DNA from: Candidatus Gastranaerophilales bacterium
Lineage (GTDB): Bacteria > Cyanobacteriota > Vampirovibrionia > Gastranaerophilales > Gastranaerophilaceae
Direction: 5' to 3'
NCBI GenBank assembly: GCA_944322615.1
Contig: CALUPH010000010.1
Span: 1 to 64,000, forward strand
Length of the DNA: 64,000 bases
Every line of letters begins with the position of its first letter. Within the stretch, counting starts at the first letter, position 1. The notes under the pieces are model-generated. The model was given only the letters and a program-made list of their open reading frames with translations. It was not told the origin of the DNA and made no database searches. Of the stretch, positions 27,884 through 37,438 are shown in pieces. Position numbers and translations under genes: made by a program.

Positions 27884-28399
27884 TTAATATTCTGAAGAAA
27901 TTTGTTCTTCATCCTCTGAGTCTTCTTTATTATAATTTGTATCAAAGTCATCAGGCAGTAAGTCATTATCAGGCCAGATTGTTGTTTCGTCTGCACGTGT
28001 TGCTGCTAAGTTATTACTTGCTGAAAAATCAGAATCAGTTAAATCTGCTTCTTTAACAATGCACCCAGCCATATCTGCGTCTGTAAAATTGCAATAATTT
28101 ACTGTTGCATAACTATAGTCTGTTCCATTTAATATTGCTTCAGAAAAGTCACATTCAACTATGTTTGCTCTTGTAAAATCAGCTGCATTTAAATCAGCGG
28201 CTGTGAAATTGCAATTTGAAAGATGTGTATCGGTAAAAGAAGTACCTGCCAATTCTGTATTTGAAAAGTCTATTTCTTCTAATGTTATATTAGAAAAATC
28301 TAATTCTGTTAGATCCAGTTCATCGACTGACTTCTTATATGAATTATACTCTTCAGGATTTTTAATGATTAATTCTGCGAGTTCTTCTTTTGAATACAT
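27884..28399 (-). CDS. Pentapeptide-repeat protein with acidic tail
   Basis: 171 residues; AAGGAG lies upstream of the ATG. Residues about 28-135 are A(D/N)LXX-type pentapeptides (LDFSN, IDFSN, TSFTD, CNFTA, ADFTR, CDFSE, CNFTD, SDFSA), which fold as a right-handed beta-helix. The last 35 residues are strongly acidic (DNDLLPDDFDTNYNKEDSED). Such proteins can mimic DNA and bind gyrase, or serve as scaffolds; the acidic tail would fit DNA mimicry but this is not shown. Pentapeptide proteins are very common in Cyanobacteria. Confidence 0.9.
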   Translation of the reverse strand: MYSKEELAELIIKNPEEYNSYKKSVDELDLTELDFSNITLEEIDFSNTELAGTSFTDTHLSNCNFTAADLNAADFTRANIVECDFSEAILNGTDYSYATVNYCNFTDADMAGCIVKEADLTDSDFSASNNLAATRADETTIWPDNDLLPDDFDTNYNKEDSEDEEQISSEY

Positions 28400-28443
28400 T
28401 AATATTCTCCTTTTTTTCTCTACCTAATAATATATACTAACCA

Positions 28444-28468
28444 TATTCTTATTCCACAAATGAATAAG
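28444..28468. promoter_or_regulatory. Intergenic motif shared with the 50.96-kb region
   Basis: On the minus strand ATTTGTGGAATAAGAATA is identical over 18 bp to plus-strand 50960-50977. Here TTGTGG is 17 bp before TATATT, so it may be the pentapeptide gene promoter. A 7-bp inverted repeat (CTTATTC/GAATAAG) overlaps it. Confidence 0.4.
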
Positions 28469-28592
28469 TTTATAACATTATTATATTTTCTTATTTATTT
28501 TTTTATTGTCAAGATTTTTATATATTTAGGCAATTTCTTATTTCTAAATGTTTTTATATAAACATAGGGTGGTTTTATAAGGTCTTGTTATT

Positions 28593-29396
28593 TTGAATAT
28601 TGGTAATAAGGTAGGTCAATTTAATATTTCGCATGCTTCAAATGTGCTTAACTCCTCTTTGGATAAAAGAACATTAAGCTATAATCCTGATTCTTTCCAG
28701 AAGGATTTATATGTAAAAGCCCCTCAAAAAGGTAAAATATCAAATAATACTACTTTACCAATAACAAGTTTTTATGCTCCAAAACAACTATTAAATGCAT
28801 ATTTAAATCCGTCATATTTGAAGTTTTTGGTGAATACAAATCCAAATATAAAAAATGTTTTAAATGAAAACGGAATAAATCCAAATGTTTATCCTGAAAA
28901 TGTAAGAAATATTATAAATTCTCATATAACTACTACTACAGCATTTGCACTTCAAATAGCTAATAATATGGGAATATCTCAAGTGGATAAAAAAATATTA
29001 GAACAAGCATGTGTTTTCCATGATTTCGGAAAAGTTTTAATTCCTAAAGAAATAATTGAGAAACCTGAAGTACTGACTGATAGTGAAAAACAGATAATGG
29101 ACTTACATTCTGAGTTGGGTGCGGAATTATTATCTTCAACAGGAATGAATGATAGAGTTATTGATTTAGTAAAAAACCACCATAATGCAGGTAACAATAC
29201 AGATATATTAGGTCAAATACTGTCTGTCGCTGATATCTATTCGGCGCTAAGAGAAACCAGAAGCTATAAGCAAGCTTTAACTGAAAGTGAAGCATTAAAA
29301 ATCTTAGACCAAAAAGCCCAAAATGGCGAAGTAAGTACAGAAGTAGTGAATGCTTTAAAAGCATCTTTAAATACAAAATCTGTAAATGCTGCATAA
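28593..29396 (+). CDS. HD-domain phosphohydrolase, HD-GYP-like without the GYP motif
   Basis: 267 residues from a TTG codon, chosen because it gives MNIGNKVGQFN and no ATG lies near; TAAGG is 10 nt upstream. The HD domain covers residues about 110-235: a helix starting near FALQIANNMG, CVFHDFGKVLIPKEI (metal-binding HD), LHSELGAELL, VKNHHNAGNN (second His pair), and SVADIYSALRETRSYKQAL. This follows the HD-GYP layout, but HHNAGNN replaces the HHExxDGxGYP signature, so c-di-GMP cleavage is doubtful. The N-terminal 100 residues have no known domain. Confidence 0.85.
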   Translation: MNIGNKVGQFNISHASNVLNSSLDKRTLSYNPDSFQKDLYVKAPQKGKISNNTTLPITSFYAPKQLLNAYLNPSYLKFLVNTNPNIKNVLNENGINPNVYPENVRNIINSHITTTTAFALQIANNMGISQVDKKILEQACVFHDFGKVLIPKEIIEKPEVLTDSEKQIMDLHSELGAELLSSTGMNDRVIDLVKNHHNAGNNTDILGQILSVADIYSALRETRSYKQALTESEALKILDQKAQNGEVSTEVVNALKASLNTKSVNAA

Positions 29397-29424
29397 AAAA
29401 GAACCCTATACAGGGTTCTTTTTT
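29395..29424. terminator. Bidirectional intrinsic terminator overlapping the HD-gene stop
   Basis: Perfect 13-bp stem AAAAAAGAACCCT/AGGGTTCTTTTTT with a 4-nt loop, between the convergent HD gene and rpmB. Its first bases belong to the TAA stop codon. Confidence 0.92.
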
Positions 29425-29440
29425 CTAATTTTTTTTTTTA

Positions 29441-29632
29441 CTATATAGCTCTTTGAACTTTACCAGCTCTTAAACAAGAAGTACAAACTTTAACTCTTTT
29501 AACAGTACCATTTTCAATAACCTTAACTGATTGTAAGTTAGGGCTTTGTCTATATACATGGTGTTTATGAGAGAATGAAAGTTTAGCTGCTTTCAAAGGT
29601 TTTTTTCCACAAACTGCGCATTCAACTGACAT
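29441..29632 (-). CDS. rpmB: 50S ribosomal protein L28
   Basis: 63 residues, usual for bL28. CAVCGKKP near the start and CTSCLRAGKV near the end form the CxxC...CxxC zinc form of the protein; HKHHVYRQSPNLQSVKV is the conserved rRNA-binding core. GGAAAT precedes the ATG. It is encoded alone, without rpmG. Confidence 0.97.
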   Translation of the reverse strand: MSVECAVCGKKPLKAAKLSFSHKHHVYRQSPNLQSVKVIENGTVKRVKVCTSCLRAGKVQRAI

Positions 29633-29796
29633 TTTATATTTCCTTTCAAATAATTTCGTATAGCTTGATGATATAAGAAAAAAAACTAATAATCAAGCCT
29701 TTTTTCAATCTAATATTAAATAATCTAAACAAAACTAGTGAACAAGCTGTTATTAGGGTATTTTTTGTAATAAAATATCATTGAGGGATATCAGCT

Positions 29797-30840
29797 ATGA
29801 AGATTGATGGATTAACAGTTAGGGAGAGAATAGAGAAAAAGGAGCAAATGTATTTGTCTCCGCTTGCTCAAAAGAGTTCCGAAACAAAAGGTCGAAGCAG
29901 ATTTGAAATTCCTTGTGAACTTAGAACTGATTTCCAAAGAGACAGAGACAGAATATTACATTCAAAAGCTTTCAGAAGATTGAAACATAAAACACAGGTT
30001 TTCTTTTCTCCATATGATGATCATTTTAGAACCAGAATGACACATACTCTTGAAGTTTCACAAATTGCAAGGACAATATCCAGAGCACTTGATTTAAATG
30101 AAGATTTGACAGAGGCGATATCATTAGGTCATGATTTAGGACATACTCCTTTTGGACATAGTGGTGAAAGAGTTCTTAATGAATTGATGCCTAATGGTTA
30201 TAAGCACAATGAACAAAGTGTAAGAGTTGTTACTTTTATTGAAGATTTGAATTTGACACAAGAAACATTAGACGGTATTTTAAACCATTCGTATGATTGT
30301 TTACCATCAACATTGGAAGGTCAGGTTGTAAGATTATCTGATAAAATTGCTTATATTAACCATGATATACAAGATGCAATAAGAGCAAAAATAATTTCTA
30401 ATGACGATATTCCTAAAGAAAGCGTAGAATATTTCTCTACAACAAACAGAATAAGATTAACTAAAATAATTAATGATATTGTTGAAAATAGTTATGGCAA
30501 AGATAAAATATTAATGTCTGATGAATGTTTTAAGCAGTTTATTAATTTGCGTACTTGGATGTTTAATCATGTTTATAATAATTCTCCGGCAAAGCAAGCA
30601 GAAGACAAAGCACAAAATGTAATACGCAGACTATTTGAATATTATTGTGAAGAATTAAAACGAATTTATCCGTCATCAAGTGATGAGAATATAATGCAAA
30701 CAGCTTGTGATTATGTTTCAGGTATGACAGACAGATATGTTCTAATAAAATTTGAGCAGTATTTTTTGCCTGCTCCATTAAAACAACAAAATAATGATGA
30801 ATTTCTATTTAAACTGGCTCGAATGAACGGATTAAGTTAA
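29797..30840 (+). CDS. dgt: Deoxyguanosinetriphosphate triphosphohydrolase-like protein
   Basis: 347 residues. HD metal site: RMTHTLEVSQIARTI (His), SLGHDLGHTPFGHSGE (HD plus His), and DKIAYINHDIQDAIRA (Asp). The start RSRFEIPCELRTDFQRDRDR and FRRLKHKTQVF are characteristic of the short dGTPase-like family that removes triphosphate from dNTPs. GAGGGATAT precedes the ATG. It is the first gene of dgt-dnaG-rpoD, with a 3-nt gap to dnaG, a gene order also seen in other bacteria. Confidence 0.93.
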   Translation: MKIDGLTVRERIEKKEQMYLSPLAQKSSETKGRSRFEIPCELRTDFQRDRDRILHSKAFRRLKHKTQVFFSPYDDHFRTRMTHTLEVSQIARTISRALDLNEDLTEAISLGHDLGHTPFGHSGERVLNELMPNGYKHNEQSVRVVTFIEDLNLTQETLDGILNHSYDCLPSTLEGQVVRLSDKIAYINHDIQDAIRAKIISNDDIPKESVEYFSTTNRIRLTKIINDIVENSYGKDKILMSDECFKQFINLRTWMFNHVYNNSPAKQAEDKAQNVIRRLFEYYCEELKRIYPSSSDENIMQTACDYVSGMTDRYVLIKFEQYFLPAPLKQQNNDEFLFKLARMNGLS

Positions 30841-30843
30841 TAA

Positions 30844-32727
30844 ATGACCACAAACAAAACATATAGTGAAGTAATTGACGAAATAAGAAGTCGTTTGGAT
30901 ATACTTGATGTAGTCCAATCAAGAGTTGTACTTAAGAAAAAAGGTGCAAATTATTGGGGATGTTGTCCTTTCCATAATGAGAAAACGCCGTCTTTTTGTG
31001 TAAATGTTCAAAAAGGAATATTTAAGTGTTTTGGCTGTGGTGAAGGTGGCGATGCTATTAGTTTTCTTATGAAAATTAATAATCAGTCTTTTTCGGATGT
31101 CATAAAAGATTTAGCGACGCAGTTTGGAATAGAACTTCCAAGTACTTCCGGTGGTTCTAAACAATATAATGAAGAAAAGCAGCAGGTTAAGTCTTTATTA
31201 GAAAAAACTTGTGAATATTATCATGAAAATCTTTTGACATTACCCGAAGCGAAACAAGCTCTTGATTACCTCTTAAATAGAGGTATTACTATGGAAATAA
31301 TAAAAGAATATAAAATAGGGTATTCTAAAAAGGAATATACTGATTTACAAAAGCAATTTAAATCAGAATATACTCCAATAGTTATGGAAAAGGCCGGTTT
31401 AGTTGTTAAAACCGAAAAAGGAGATATTGTTGACAGATTCCGCCATAGAATAATGATTCCTATAAAAGATGAGTCTGATTGTGTTATAGCTTTTGGTGCA
31501 AGGGCTATTGATGCTAATCAAAATCCAAAGTATTTAAATTCTCCCGATACTATTCTTTATAACAAGAGTAGAACATTATACGGAATTAATATTGCCAAAA
31601 ATAAGATGATGGAAGATGATTACGTTGTTATAATGGAAGGGTATTTTGATGTAATATCAGCTCAGGCAGCAGGATTAAAAAATGCGGTTGCATCTTGCGG
31701 AACTGCTTTAACCGTTGAGCATGTTAGGTTAATAGCAAAATATTCTAAATCAAGAAAAATATATCTTGCGTTCGACACAGACAGTGCCGGATTAAAAGCT
31801 ACTCAAAGAAGTACAGATGTTATAAAAGAAGCATTTGCAGGGTTAGGAAATCTTAAGATTTTTGATCAGGCATATTCTTCATTATCTGATGATAAATATA
31901 CTTGTGAAATCAGGGTTATTGCTCCATTTGACAGTAAAGATCCTGATGAATACATAAGAGAATACGGGATTGAACAGTATAAAAAATACATAAAAAAAGC
32001 CCCTTTATTAATTGATTTTGAACTTGAACAAATATTAAAAGACTATAAAAATGATTTTTCTCCGACGGATAAGTTAAATTTAGTAAAAAAAATCATGCCT
32101 TTAATCGAGGAAATTCCTAACAATATAGTTCAAAATGAATATATAAGGCTGATATCCGATAGAATTAACATAGATGAAAAGGCTTTGATTAGGGAAATTA
32201 ACCGGAGTAAATTTGTGCGAAGTAATATTAGCAAGGATTATTCACCAATTGTAACAAAAACTTCAAATATTTGTGAAAAAGCACAAAAAAATTTATTAAG
32301 CTTGTTTCTAGTTGGTGGTAATGATGTAGACATAAATTATCTAACGGAAAATATAAAAAATGTTAAATTTATAAATAAAAACTTAATTATTATTCGAGAA
32401 GCAATTGACAAATTATCATGTCAGATAAATAATGATGTGGATAAACTTATACAGTCCCTGTATACACAATTTGCTGAGGATAACGGATTAAAGGATATAA
32501 TAACAGATTTAATATATATAGCTGATAGCTTTAAAGGACTTTCAGATAAGGATTTTAAGGCTGTTGTGCAGGAGAACAAGTCAAAAATTCTACAGTATCA
32601 AGTAGATTGCGAGAAAAAAGAACTTGCTTCAAAGTATAAAAACTTAAATGATGATGATGTAGAGTCTATGCAGTTTCAAATGCAGTTAAGAGAAAAGATT
32701 AGAAATAAGCAAAAAATTGGAGAATAA
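30844..32727 (+). CDS. dnaG: DNA primase
   Basis: 627 residues. The CHC2 zinc finger is Cys41, His44, Cys62, Cys65 ([22 protein letters not shown]). The Toprim core has [17 protein letters not shown] and [15 protein letters not shown] (catalytic Glu and DxD). The C-terminal domain beyond residue 430 is helical, for helicase binding. It makes RNA primers at the fork. It lies between dgt and rpoD and is probably co-transcribed with both. Confidence 0.97.
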   Translation: MTTNKTYSEVIDEIRSRLDILDVVQSRVVLKKKGANYWGCCPFHNEKTPSFCVNVQKGIFKCFGCGEGGDAISFLMKINNQSFSDVIKDLATQFGIELPSTSGGSKQYNEEKQQVKSLLEKTCEYYHENLLTLPEAKQALDYLLNRGITMEIIKEYKIGYSKKEYTDLQKQFKSEYTPIVMEKAGLVVKTEKGDIVDRFRHRIMIPIKDESDCVIAFGARAIDANQNPKYLNSPDTILYNKSRTLYGINIAKNKMMEDDYVVIMEGYFDVISAQAAGLKNAVASCGTALTVEHVRLIAKYSKSRKIYLAFDTDSAGLKATQRSTDVIKEAFAGLGNLKIFDQAYSSLSDDKYTCEIRVIAPFDSKDPDEYIREYGIEQYKKYIKKAPLLIDFELEQILKDYKNDFSPTDKLNLVKKIMPLIEEIPNNIVQNEYIRLISDRINIDEKALIREINRSKFVRSNISKDYSPIVTKTSNICEKAQKNLLSLFLVGGNDVDINYLTENIKNVKFINKNLIIIREAIDKLSCQINNDVDKLIQSLYTQFAEDNGLKDIITDLIYIADSFKGLSDKDFKAVVQENKSKILQYQVDCEKKELASKYKNLNDDDVESMQFQMQLREKIRNKQKIGE

Positions 32728-32732
32728 TTTCA

Positions 32733-33842
32733 ATGAGCAAAAAGAAAATTTCAGATTTATCAATAGTCGGAATTATGGACGAAGAAGAAACATTAGAAAA
32801 TGAAACAAATGAATCATCAGGTATTATTTTAATGACAGAACCAGATTCTATCAGTCGTGATGGAATGGATGTTCTAATGAATTCAGAAAGAAATAAAATT
32901 ATTGATACAATGGAGAATGAAGATTTATTCTCTGGTGATATTACAGAAGAAGATGAGGAAGAAGATGTTTCATTAACTGATGCGTTGCTTCCTAAAGGTG
33001 TTTCTTTTGATGATCCTGTAAGAATGTACTTAAGAGAGATAGGTCGTATTAAATTATTGACAGCTGAACAAGAAATTGATCTTGCAAAGAAAATTATTCA
33101 AGGCGGAAATGCCGGTGTAATTGCTAAAAGAAAGTTAGTACAAGCAAACTTAAGATTAGTTGTTAGTATTGCTAAAAAATATGTTGGTCGAGGAATGTTA
33201 TTTTTAGACCTTATCCAAGAAGGTAATCTTGGTCTAATCAGAGCAGCTGAAAAATTTGACCACGAAAGAGGTTATAAATTTTCTACATATGCAACTTGGT
33301 GGATTCGTCAAGCAATTACTAGAGCAATAGCTGACCAAGCAAGAACAATTCGTATTCCTGTTCATATGGTTGAAACTATTAATAAGTTGAAAAAAGTAAC
33401 AAGAAAACTTGCTCAGGAACTTTCAAGAAAACCAACGGAAGAAGAATTGGCAGTTGAAATGAATATTTCAGTTCCAAAATTAAGAGAAATTATAAAAGTT
33501 GCTCAAGAACCTTTATCTTTAGAAACTCCAATAGGAAAAGAAGAAGATTCAAGATTGGGTGATTTTATTGAAGATAAAGATGCTGATGCGCCTGTTAAGA
33601 CAGTTGCTCAAGAACTATTAAGAGAAGATTTAGCAGAAGTACTAAGCGGTTTATCTCCAAGAGAAAGAGATGTTCTTCGTTTAAGATTCGGTATGGATGA
33701 TGGCAGACAAAGAACTTTGGAAGAAGTTGGTCAATTGTTTGGTGTTACAAGAGAACGTATCAGACAAATTGAAGCAAAAGCACTAAGAAAGCTTAGACAT
33801 CCAAATAGAAGTAAACGTTTAAAAGAATATATTGAAGTATAG
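32733..33842 (+). CDS. rpoD: Primary RNA polymerase sigma factor
   Basis: 369 residues. An acidic N-terminal part of 85 residues replaces a full region 1.1. Region 1.2 follows ([20 protein letters not shown]), then 2.3-2.4 ([19 protein letters not shown]), region 3 ([20 protein letters not shown]), and 4.2 with the helix-turn-helix ([20 protein letters not shown]). The short form matches cyanobacterial SigA-type factors. A 5-nt gap to dnaG points to one operon. Confidence 0.97.
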   Translation: MSKKKISDLSIVGIMDEEETLENETNESSGIILMTEPDSISRDGMDVLMNSERNKIIDTMENEDLFSGDITEEDEEEDVSLTDALLPKGVSFDDPVRMYLREIGRIKLLTAEQEIDLAKKIIQGGNAGVIAKRKLVQANLRLVVSIAKKYVGRGMLFLDLIQEGNLGLIRAAEKFDHERGYKFSTYATWWIRQAITRAIADQARTIRIPVHMVETINKLKKVTRKLAQELSRKPTEEELAVEMNISVPKLREIIKVAQEPLSLETPIGKEEDSRLGDFIEDKDADAPVKTVAQELLREDLAEVLSGLSPRERDVLRLRFGMDDGRQRTLEEVGQLFGVTRERIRQIEAKALRKLRHPNRSKRLKEYIEV

Positions 33843-33846
33843 TAAT

Positions 33847-33871
33847 AAAGGGGATTTTTAAATCCCCTTTA
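33847..33871 (+). terminator. Intrinsic terminator after rpoD
   Basis: Stem AAAGGGGATTT/AAATCCCCTTT just past the stop codon; the T-tail is short (TTTATT). Confidence 0.8.
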
Positions 33872-33905
33872 TTCGTAATATTATATATTTGAGTACTTAA
33901 TATTT

Positions 33906-33911
33906 TATATA
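33906..33911 (+). promoter_or_regulatory. Possible leaderless -10 of the AsmA-like gene
   Basis: TATATA lies 6 nt before the ATG. The nearby AAAAAGA is a poor Shine-Dalgarno, so either reading is possible. Confidence 0.3.
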
Positions 33912-33917
33912 AAAAGA

Positions 33918-36554
33918 ATGATTAAAAATAATAATTTAATATTTAAAATCTTTATATTTTCATTGTTAACAATAGTCTTTTTGTATTCTATTTTTCTTTT
34001 TGTATTGCCTTTTGTTTTAAGTTCGAAATTTTTTGTAAATAATATTAATACAATAATTTCCCATACAATTGGTATAAATGTTAAATCAGAGAAGTTTGAT
34101 TTTGTTTCACATCCTAATTTAGATTTTGATTTGAATTTTGATGAATTGAAAGTGTATGTTAAAAATACTGAAGTTTTGAAATTAAAAAACGGCTATTTAA
34201 AATATGATATAAAAAAATTATCTTTTGAAAAAATAGGTATAGATTATCTATATATTGATGAAAAAGCAATAAAAAAAGTTTTTAATAAAAATTCTTCTTC
34301 GAAATCTTTTAATTTTAATTTAGATAAATTACCAATAACAAATATTAAAAAAGCTGAAATTTGGATTGATAATGATGGTATAAATAGTATTTTTATATCG
34401 CTTTCTGATATTAACTTAGTAAAAAAGCAGAATGCTATAGTTTGTACTTTTGAAGGTGAAATAATATCTGATTTATTTCGCAATCTTGTCAATATTGGAA
34501 AACAAGGTTATATATTTATAAAAGATAATTCTGTATATGCCAAAAATATACAAATATTAATAGGAGTTTCAAAATTATATATTGACGGTAAAATTATTGA
34601 TTCTGACAAAAACAATGATTTTTCAGTAAAAGGAAAAGATATTCCAATTTGCGATATTAAAACTTCTTTGCTGTATTTTCAAAAATTAAAAGATTCTTCA
34701 AAAAAGTTTATAGAGAATTTCTATGATTTTTCCGGTTATATGGATGTAGATATAAAGGTAAAAGAAAAAGGTATTTTTGGTAAATGTATTGCTAAAAAAC
34801 TTGCAGCTAAAACAGTTCTGTTTGATGTACCCATATTTTTTAAAAAAGTTGATTTTATATTTGACAAAGATAGTTTACAGGCAGCAGAAGCAGGTATTTT
34901 AGGCGGCGAAAAAGTATATATATCTTTTAAACTGAGTAATATTGCTAAAAAAAATCAAGAGGTTATTGGTAATGTATATGCAAATTTGACTAATAAATCA
35001 GTTTCAAAGTATATTCCTTATTTATCGCTTCAGGGTTATGCTGCAACCAGTGTTGATTATAGTGTTAAAAATAAAAAAATTAATGTTAATTATCTCTTAA
35101 AATTGAAAAAAGATTCAGATTTACATTATAAGAATGCGTATTTAGGATTAATAGATAAAAATCGCAGGTTGTTTGTAAAAACATTAAAAGAAAATAACAC
35201 TTTGAAAATATTACATTATGATTATTCTTTGCAAGAAGGCAGTGATATTTCTAATATTATTTTGGGGGATGGTTTATTCATTAAACGCAACGGGCATCTG
35301 GTTCCATCGTATCTTACTTGTAAAACAAACGGTTTTGCCCCTGTTTCGGTAACAGGTTCTTTTGGTCGTTATATTAGTGGTGGTTTTTTTAACGGTAATT
35401 TGAAATACGATTTTGAAAAAGATATTTTAACTGGTATTTTTATACTTAAAGATTCACTATATAAAGATTTTTATATTGAAAAGGCAAATGTTATTGCTGA
35501 ATCTGCAAAGATGAAAATTGTTGCAAATGGTGAATATTTAAATTCTGTCTTTGAAGCTAATTTAGAGGCGGAAAATAACTTTATCAATAAAATTCATGTT
35601 TATAATATGGAACTTTTTTTGGATAAATATATTTTTAAAAGTGGAGATAAACACGGAAAAATAAATAAAAATCATAACTCTATAAAAATACCAACACCCC
35701 CAGAAAAACTTGATTTGGATATTGATAATTGGGTTATTAGACTTAATAAAATAAAAAGAAAAAAATTGGAACTAAATAACATAATTATTGAAGGTAGTTT
35801 AAAAGACAATATATTTTCTTTTGCCATATCTCAAATAAATTTTGCAAAAGGAATTATTAATGCAAATGGCATATATAATGTGAAAGAAAAAACTTCTGAT
35901 GTAATTTTTACTGCTAAAAATATTGATTCTAATACCGTTGCAGATGTTATTTTTGATTTGCCTAATCAGATAGAAGGTACAGCTAATGCTACTTTACATG
36001 CTGAAACTAAAGATTCTTTTGATAAAGTTAAAGCATATGCCACATTCTCTTTAAAAGAGGGTTATCTTCCTAAAATTGGAAGTACTGAATTTATTATAAA
36101 AAAATCAAATAAGTTCAGACGTCCTTTAAAGTTTAGATTATCAGATATTATTAACATTGATATGAAAAATATGAAAGCTTTAAGCTCAAACTTAGAAGGA
36201 AGTTTTTGTTTCGATAATGATTCTATTTATAATGCCAAAATTACATCATCTCAAAAATATTTATCCTTGTTAGTAGAGGGGAATTATAATTTTGACTCTC
36301 AAAAAGCTGATTTAAGATTATTAGGTAAATATAATAACCGTGAAATGGGACGAGTTAAAATTTTGTTTATACCATTACCCTGGATTTTTAAGTTTGTATT
36401 TAAGCCCGAAAATACTTTATCACAATATAAAAATAAACTAAAAGAAGTTCCTCCTATAGAAGGAGCCCCAAACGAACAAAGTGCTTTTAGAGTTAAGATG
36501 GGTGGAAATTTAAATAAGAATGATGTAAAAGTAGAACTTAAAAGTATTATTTGA
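33918..36554 (+). CDS. AsmA/DUF3971-like envelope protein (first of two)
   Basis: 878 residues. One N-terminal membrane anchor (residues about 9-35) is followed by a long periplasmic part rich in alternating beta strands. The order fits AsmA-family proteins: early INVKSEKFDFVSHPNLDFDL, then many short strands, and a C-terminal AsmA-like segment (TANATLHAETKDSFDKVKAY...GYLPKIGSTEFI, then SLLVEGNYNFDSQKADLRLL). AsmA-like proteins bridge inner and outer membranes and help lipid transport or outer-membrane assembly, consistent with waaA in this window. It is paralogous in design to the protein at 37.4 kb. Its 3' end overlaps the convergent WG-repeat gene by 8 nt. Confidence 0.78.
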   Translation: MIKNNNLIFKIFIFSLLTIVFLYSIFLFVLPFVLSSKFFVNNINTIISHTIGINVKSEKFDFVSHPNLDFDLNFDELKVYVKNTEVLKLKNGYLKYDIKKLSFEKIGIDYLYIDEKAIKKVFNKNSSSKSFNFNLDKLPITNIKKAEIWIDNDGINSIFISLSDINLVKKQNAIVCTFEGEIISDLFRNLVNIGKQGYIFIKDNSVYAKNIQILIGVSKLYIDGKIIDSDKNNDFSVKGKDIPICDIKTSLLYFQKLKDSSKKFIENFYDFSGYMDVDIKVKEKGIFGKCIAKKLAAKTVLFDVPIFFKKVDFIFDKDSLQAAEAGILGGEKVYISFKLSNIAKKNQEVIGNVYANLTNKSVSKYIPYLSLQGYAATSVDYSVKNKKINVNYLLKLKKDSDLHYKNAYLGLIDKNRRLFVKTLKENNTLKILHYDYSLQEGSDISNIILGDGLFIKRNGHLVPSYLTCKTNGFAPVSVTGSFGRYISGGFFNGNLKYDFEKDILTGIFILKDSLYKDFYIEKANVIAESAKMKIVANGEYLNSVFEANLEAENNFINKIHVYNMELFLDKYIFKSGDKHGKINKNHNSIKIPTPPEKLDLDIDNWVIRLNKIKRKKLELNNIIIEGSLKDNIFSFAISQINFAKGIINANGIYNVKEKTSDVIFTAKNIDSNTVADVIFDLPNQIEGTANATLHAETKDSFDKVKAYATFSLKEGYLPKIGSTEFIIKKSNKFRRPLKFRLSDIINIDMKNMKALSSNLEGSFCFDNDSIYNAKITSSQKYLSLLVEGNYNFDSQKADLRLLGKYNNREMGRVKILFIPLPWIFKFVFKPENTLSQYKNKLKEVPPIEGAPNEQSAFRVKMGGNLNKNDVKVELKSII

Positions 36555-37416
36555 TTTTTGATTTTAGTTTTTTCTTTACATCAAAAAGAGGTCCGTTATT
36601 AGGATTTCTTACATATTTGTAATAATTTCTGGCATAATAAAATGGATATTTTGGCAGCCAAGAAAATTTAATAAAAATTGAAACTGTCTCTGCACCTTGT
36701 GATAGCATTAATTGATCTATTGTATCTTCATGAGCCGGCGATATTGATGAGAATACTTTAATTAAATAGTCGGTAAATGTAACAACCGAGTAACCGGATG
36801 CAATACCTGTATTTACAACAATATTACTAACTTTAAAGTCAGGATTATCTTTTACAGTTTTAACATCTTCAGGCAACTTAAGAGTGTCTGATGTAACTTG
36901 TTCTATCTCATACCAATTACCTTCATATTGAAGTCTCATTATATTGGGTTTAGGCATATATATATCATCGAACATATTGTCTAATATTATTCTGCCTTCT
37001 AAATCTGCTACGCCATATTTAAAATTATCATACGTTAATAGCATTCCGCCAAAAAGCAAATCTATAGAGTCATAAACCGGTGGGATAATTGCAAAACCTG
37101 TTTCATCATATAGTCCAAAGTCCCCATAATTACCAAGTTTTGCATATTTGCCCAAGACTCTTTCAACATGTCTGTATTTGACTGGTACAAGAATCTCTCC
37201 ATTTGAATTTATAATTCCGAATTTACTTTTCTTCTGAACGATAAATCCATTTTCGCCAAGTCTTATAATTTTGTTATATTTTGGTTTGACAACAATATTA
37301 TCAGCTTGGTCTTTTATTCCAAATTTACCTTCTTCACTATATATTTTGACACTTGCAAATGATAAATTTTGCAAAGTAAAAAATATTAAAACTGTTAATA
37401 ATAATAACTTTTTCAT
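36547..37416 (-). CDS. Exported WG-repeat protein
   Basis: 289 residues with a signal peptide (MKKLLLLTVLIFFTLQNLSF, then AS). WG-type repeats follow: YSEEGKFGIKDQADNIVVKP, KSKFGIINSNGEILVPVKY, YGDFGLYDETGFAIIPPVYD, FKYGVADLEGRIILD. Each about 35-residue unit is a beta-rich repeat of unknown function. The C-terminal 120 residues are unlike the repeats. It lies between two AsmA-like genes on the opposite strand, so a link to envelope work is possible but unproven. Confidence 0.85.
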   Translation of the reverse strand: MKKLLLLTVLIFFTLQNLSFASVKIYSEEGKFGIKDQADNIVVKPKYNKIIRLGENGFIVQKKSKFGIINSNGEILVPVKYRHVERVLGKYAKLGNYGDFGLYDETGFAIIPPVYDSIDLLFGGMLLTYDNFKYGVADLEGRIILDNMFDDIYMPKPNIMRLQYEGNWYEIEQVTSDTLKLPEDVKTVKDNPDFKVSNIVVNTGIASGYSVVTFTDYLIKVFSSISPAHEDTIDQLMLSQGAETVSIFIKFSWLPKYPFYYARNYYKYVRNPNNGPLFDVKKKLKSKIK

Positions 37417-37422
37417 AATTTT

Positions 37423-37432
37423 ATTATATCAT
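37423..37432. promoter_or_regulatory. Overlapping divergent leaderless -10 boxes
   Basis: On the minus strand TATAAT (37423-37428) ends 6 nt before the WG-gene ATG. On the plus strand TATCAT (37427-37432) ends 6 nt before the AsmA-like ATG. The hexamers share two bases in a gap of only 22 bp. Confidence 0.5.
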
Positions 37433-37438
37433 GATGAT

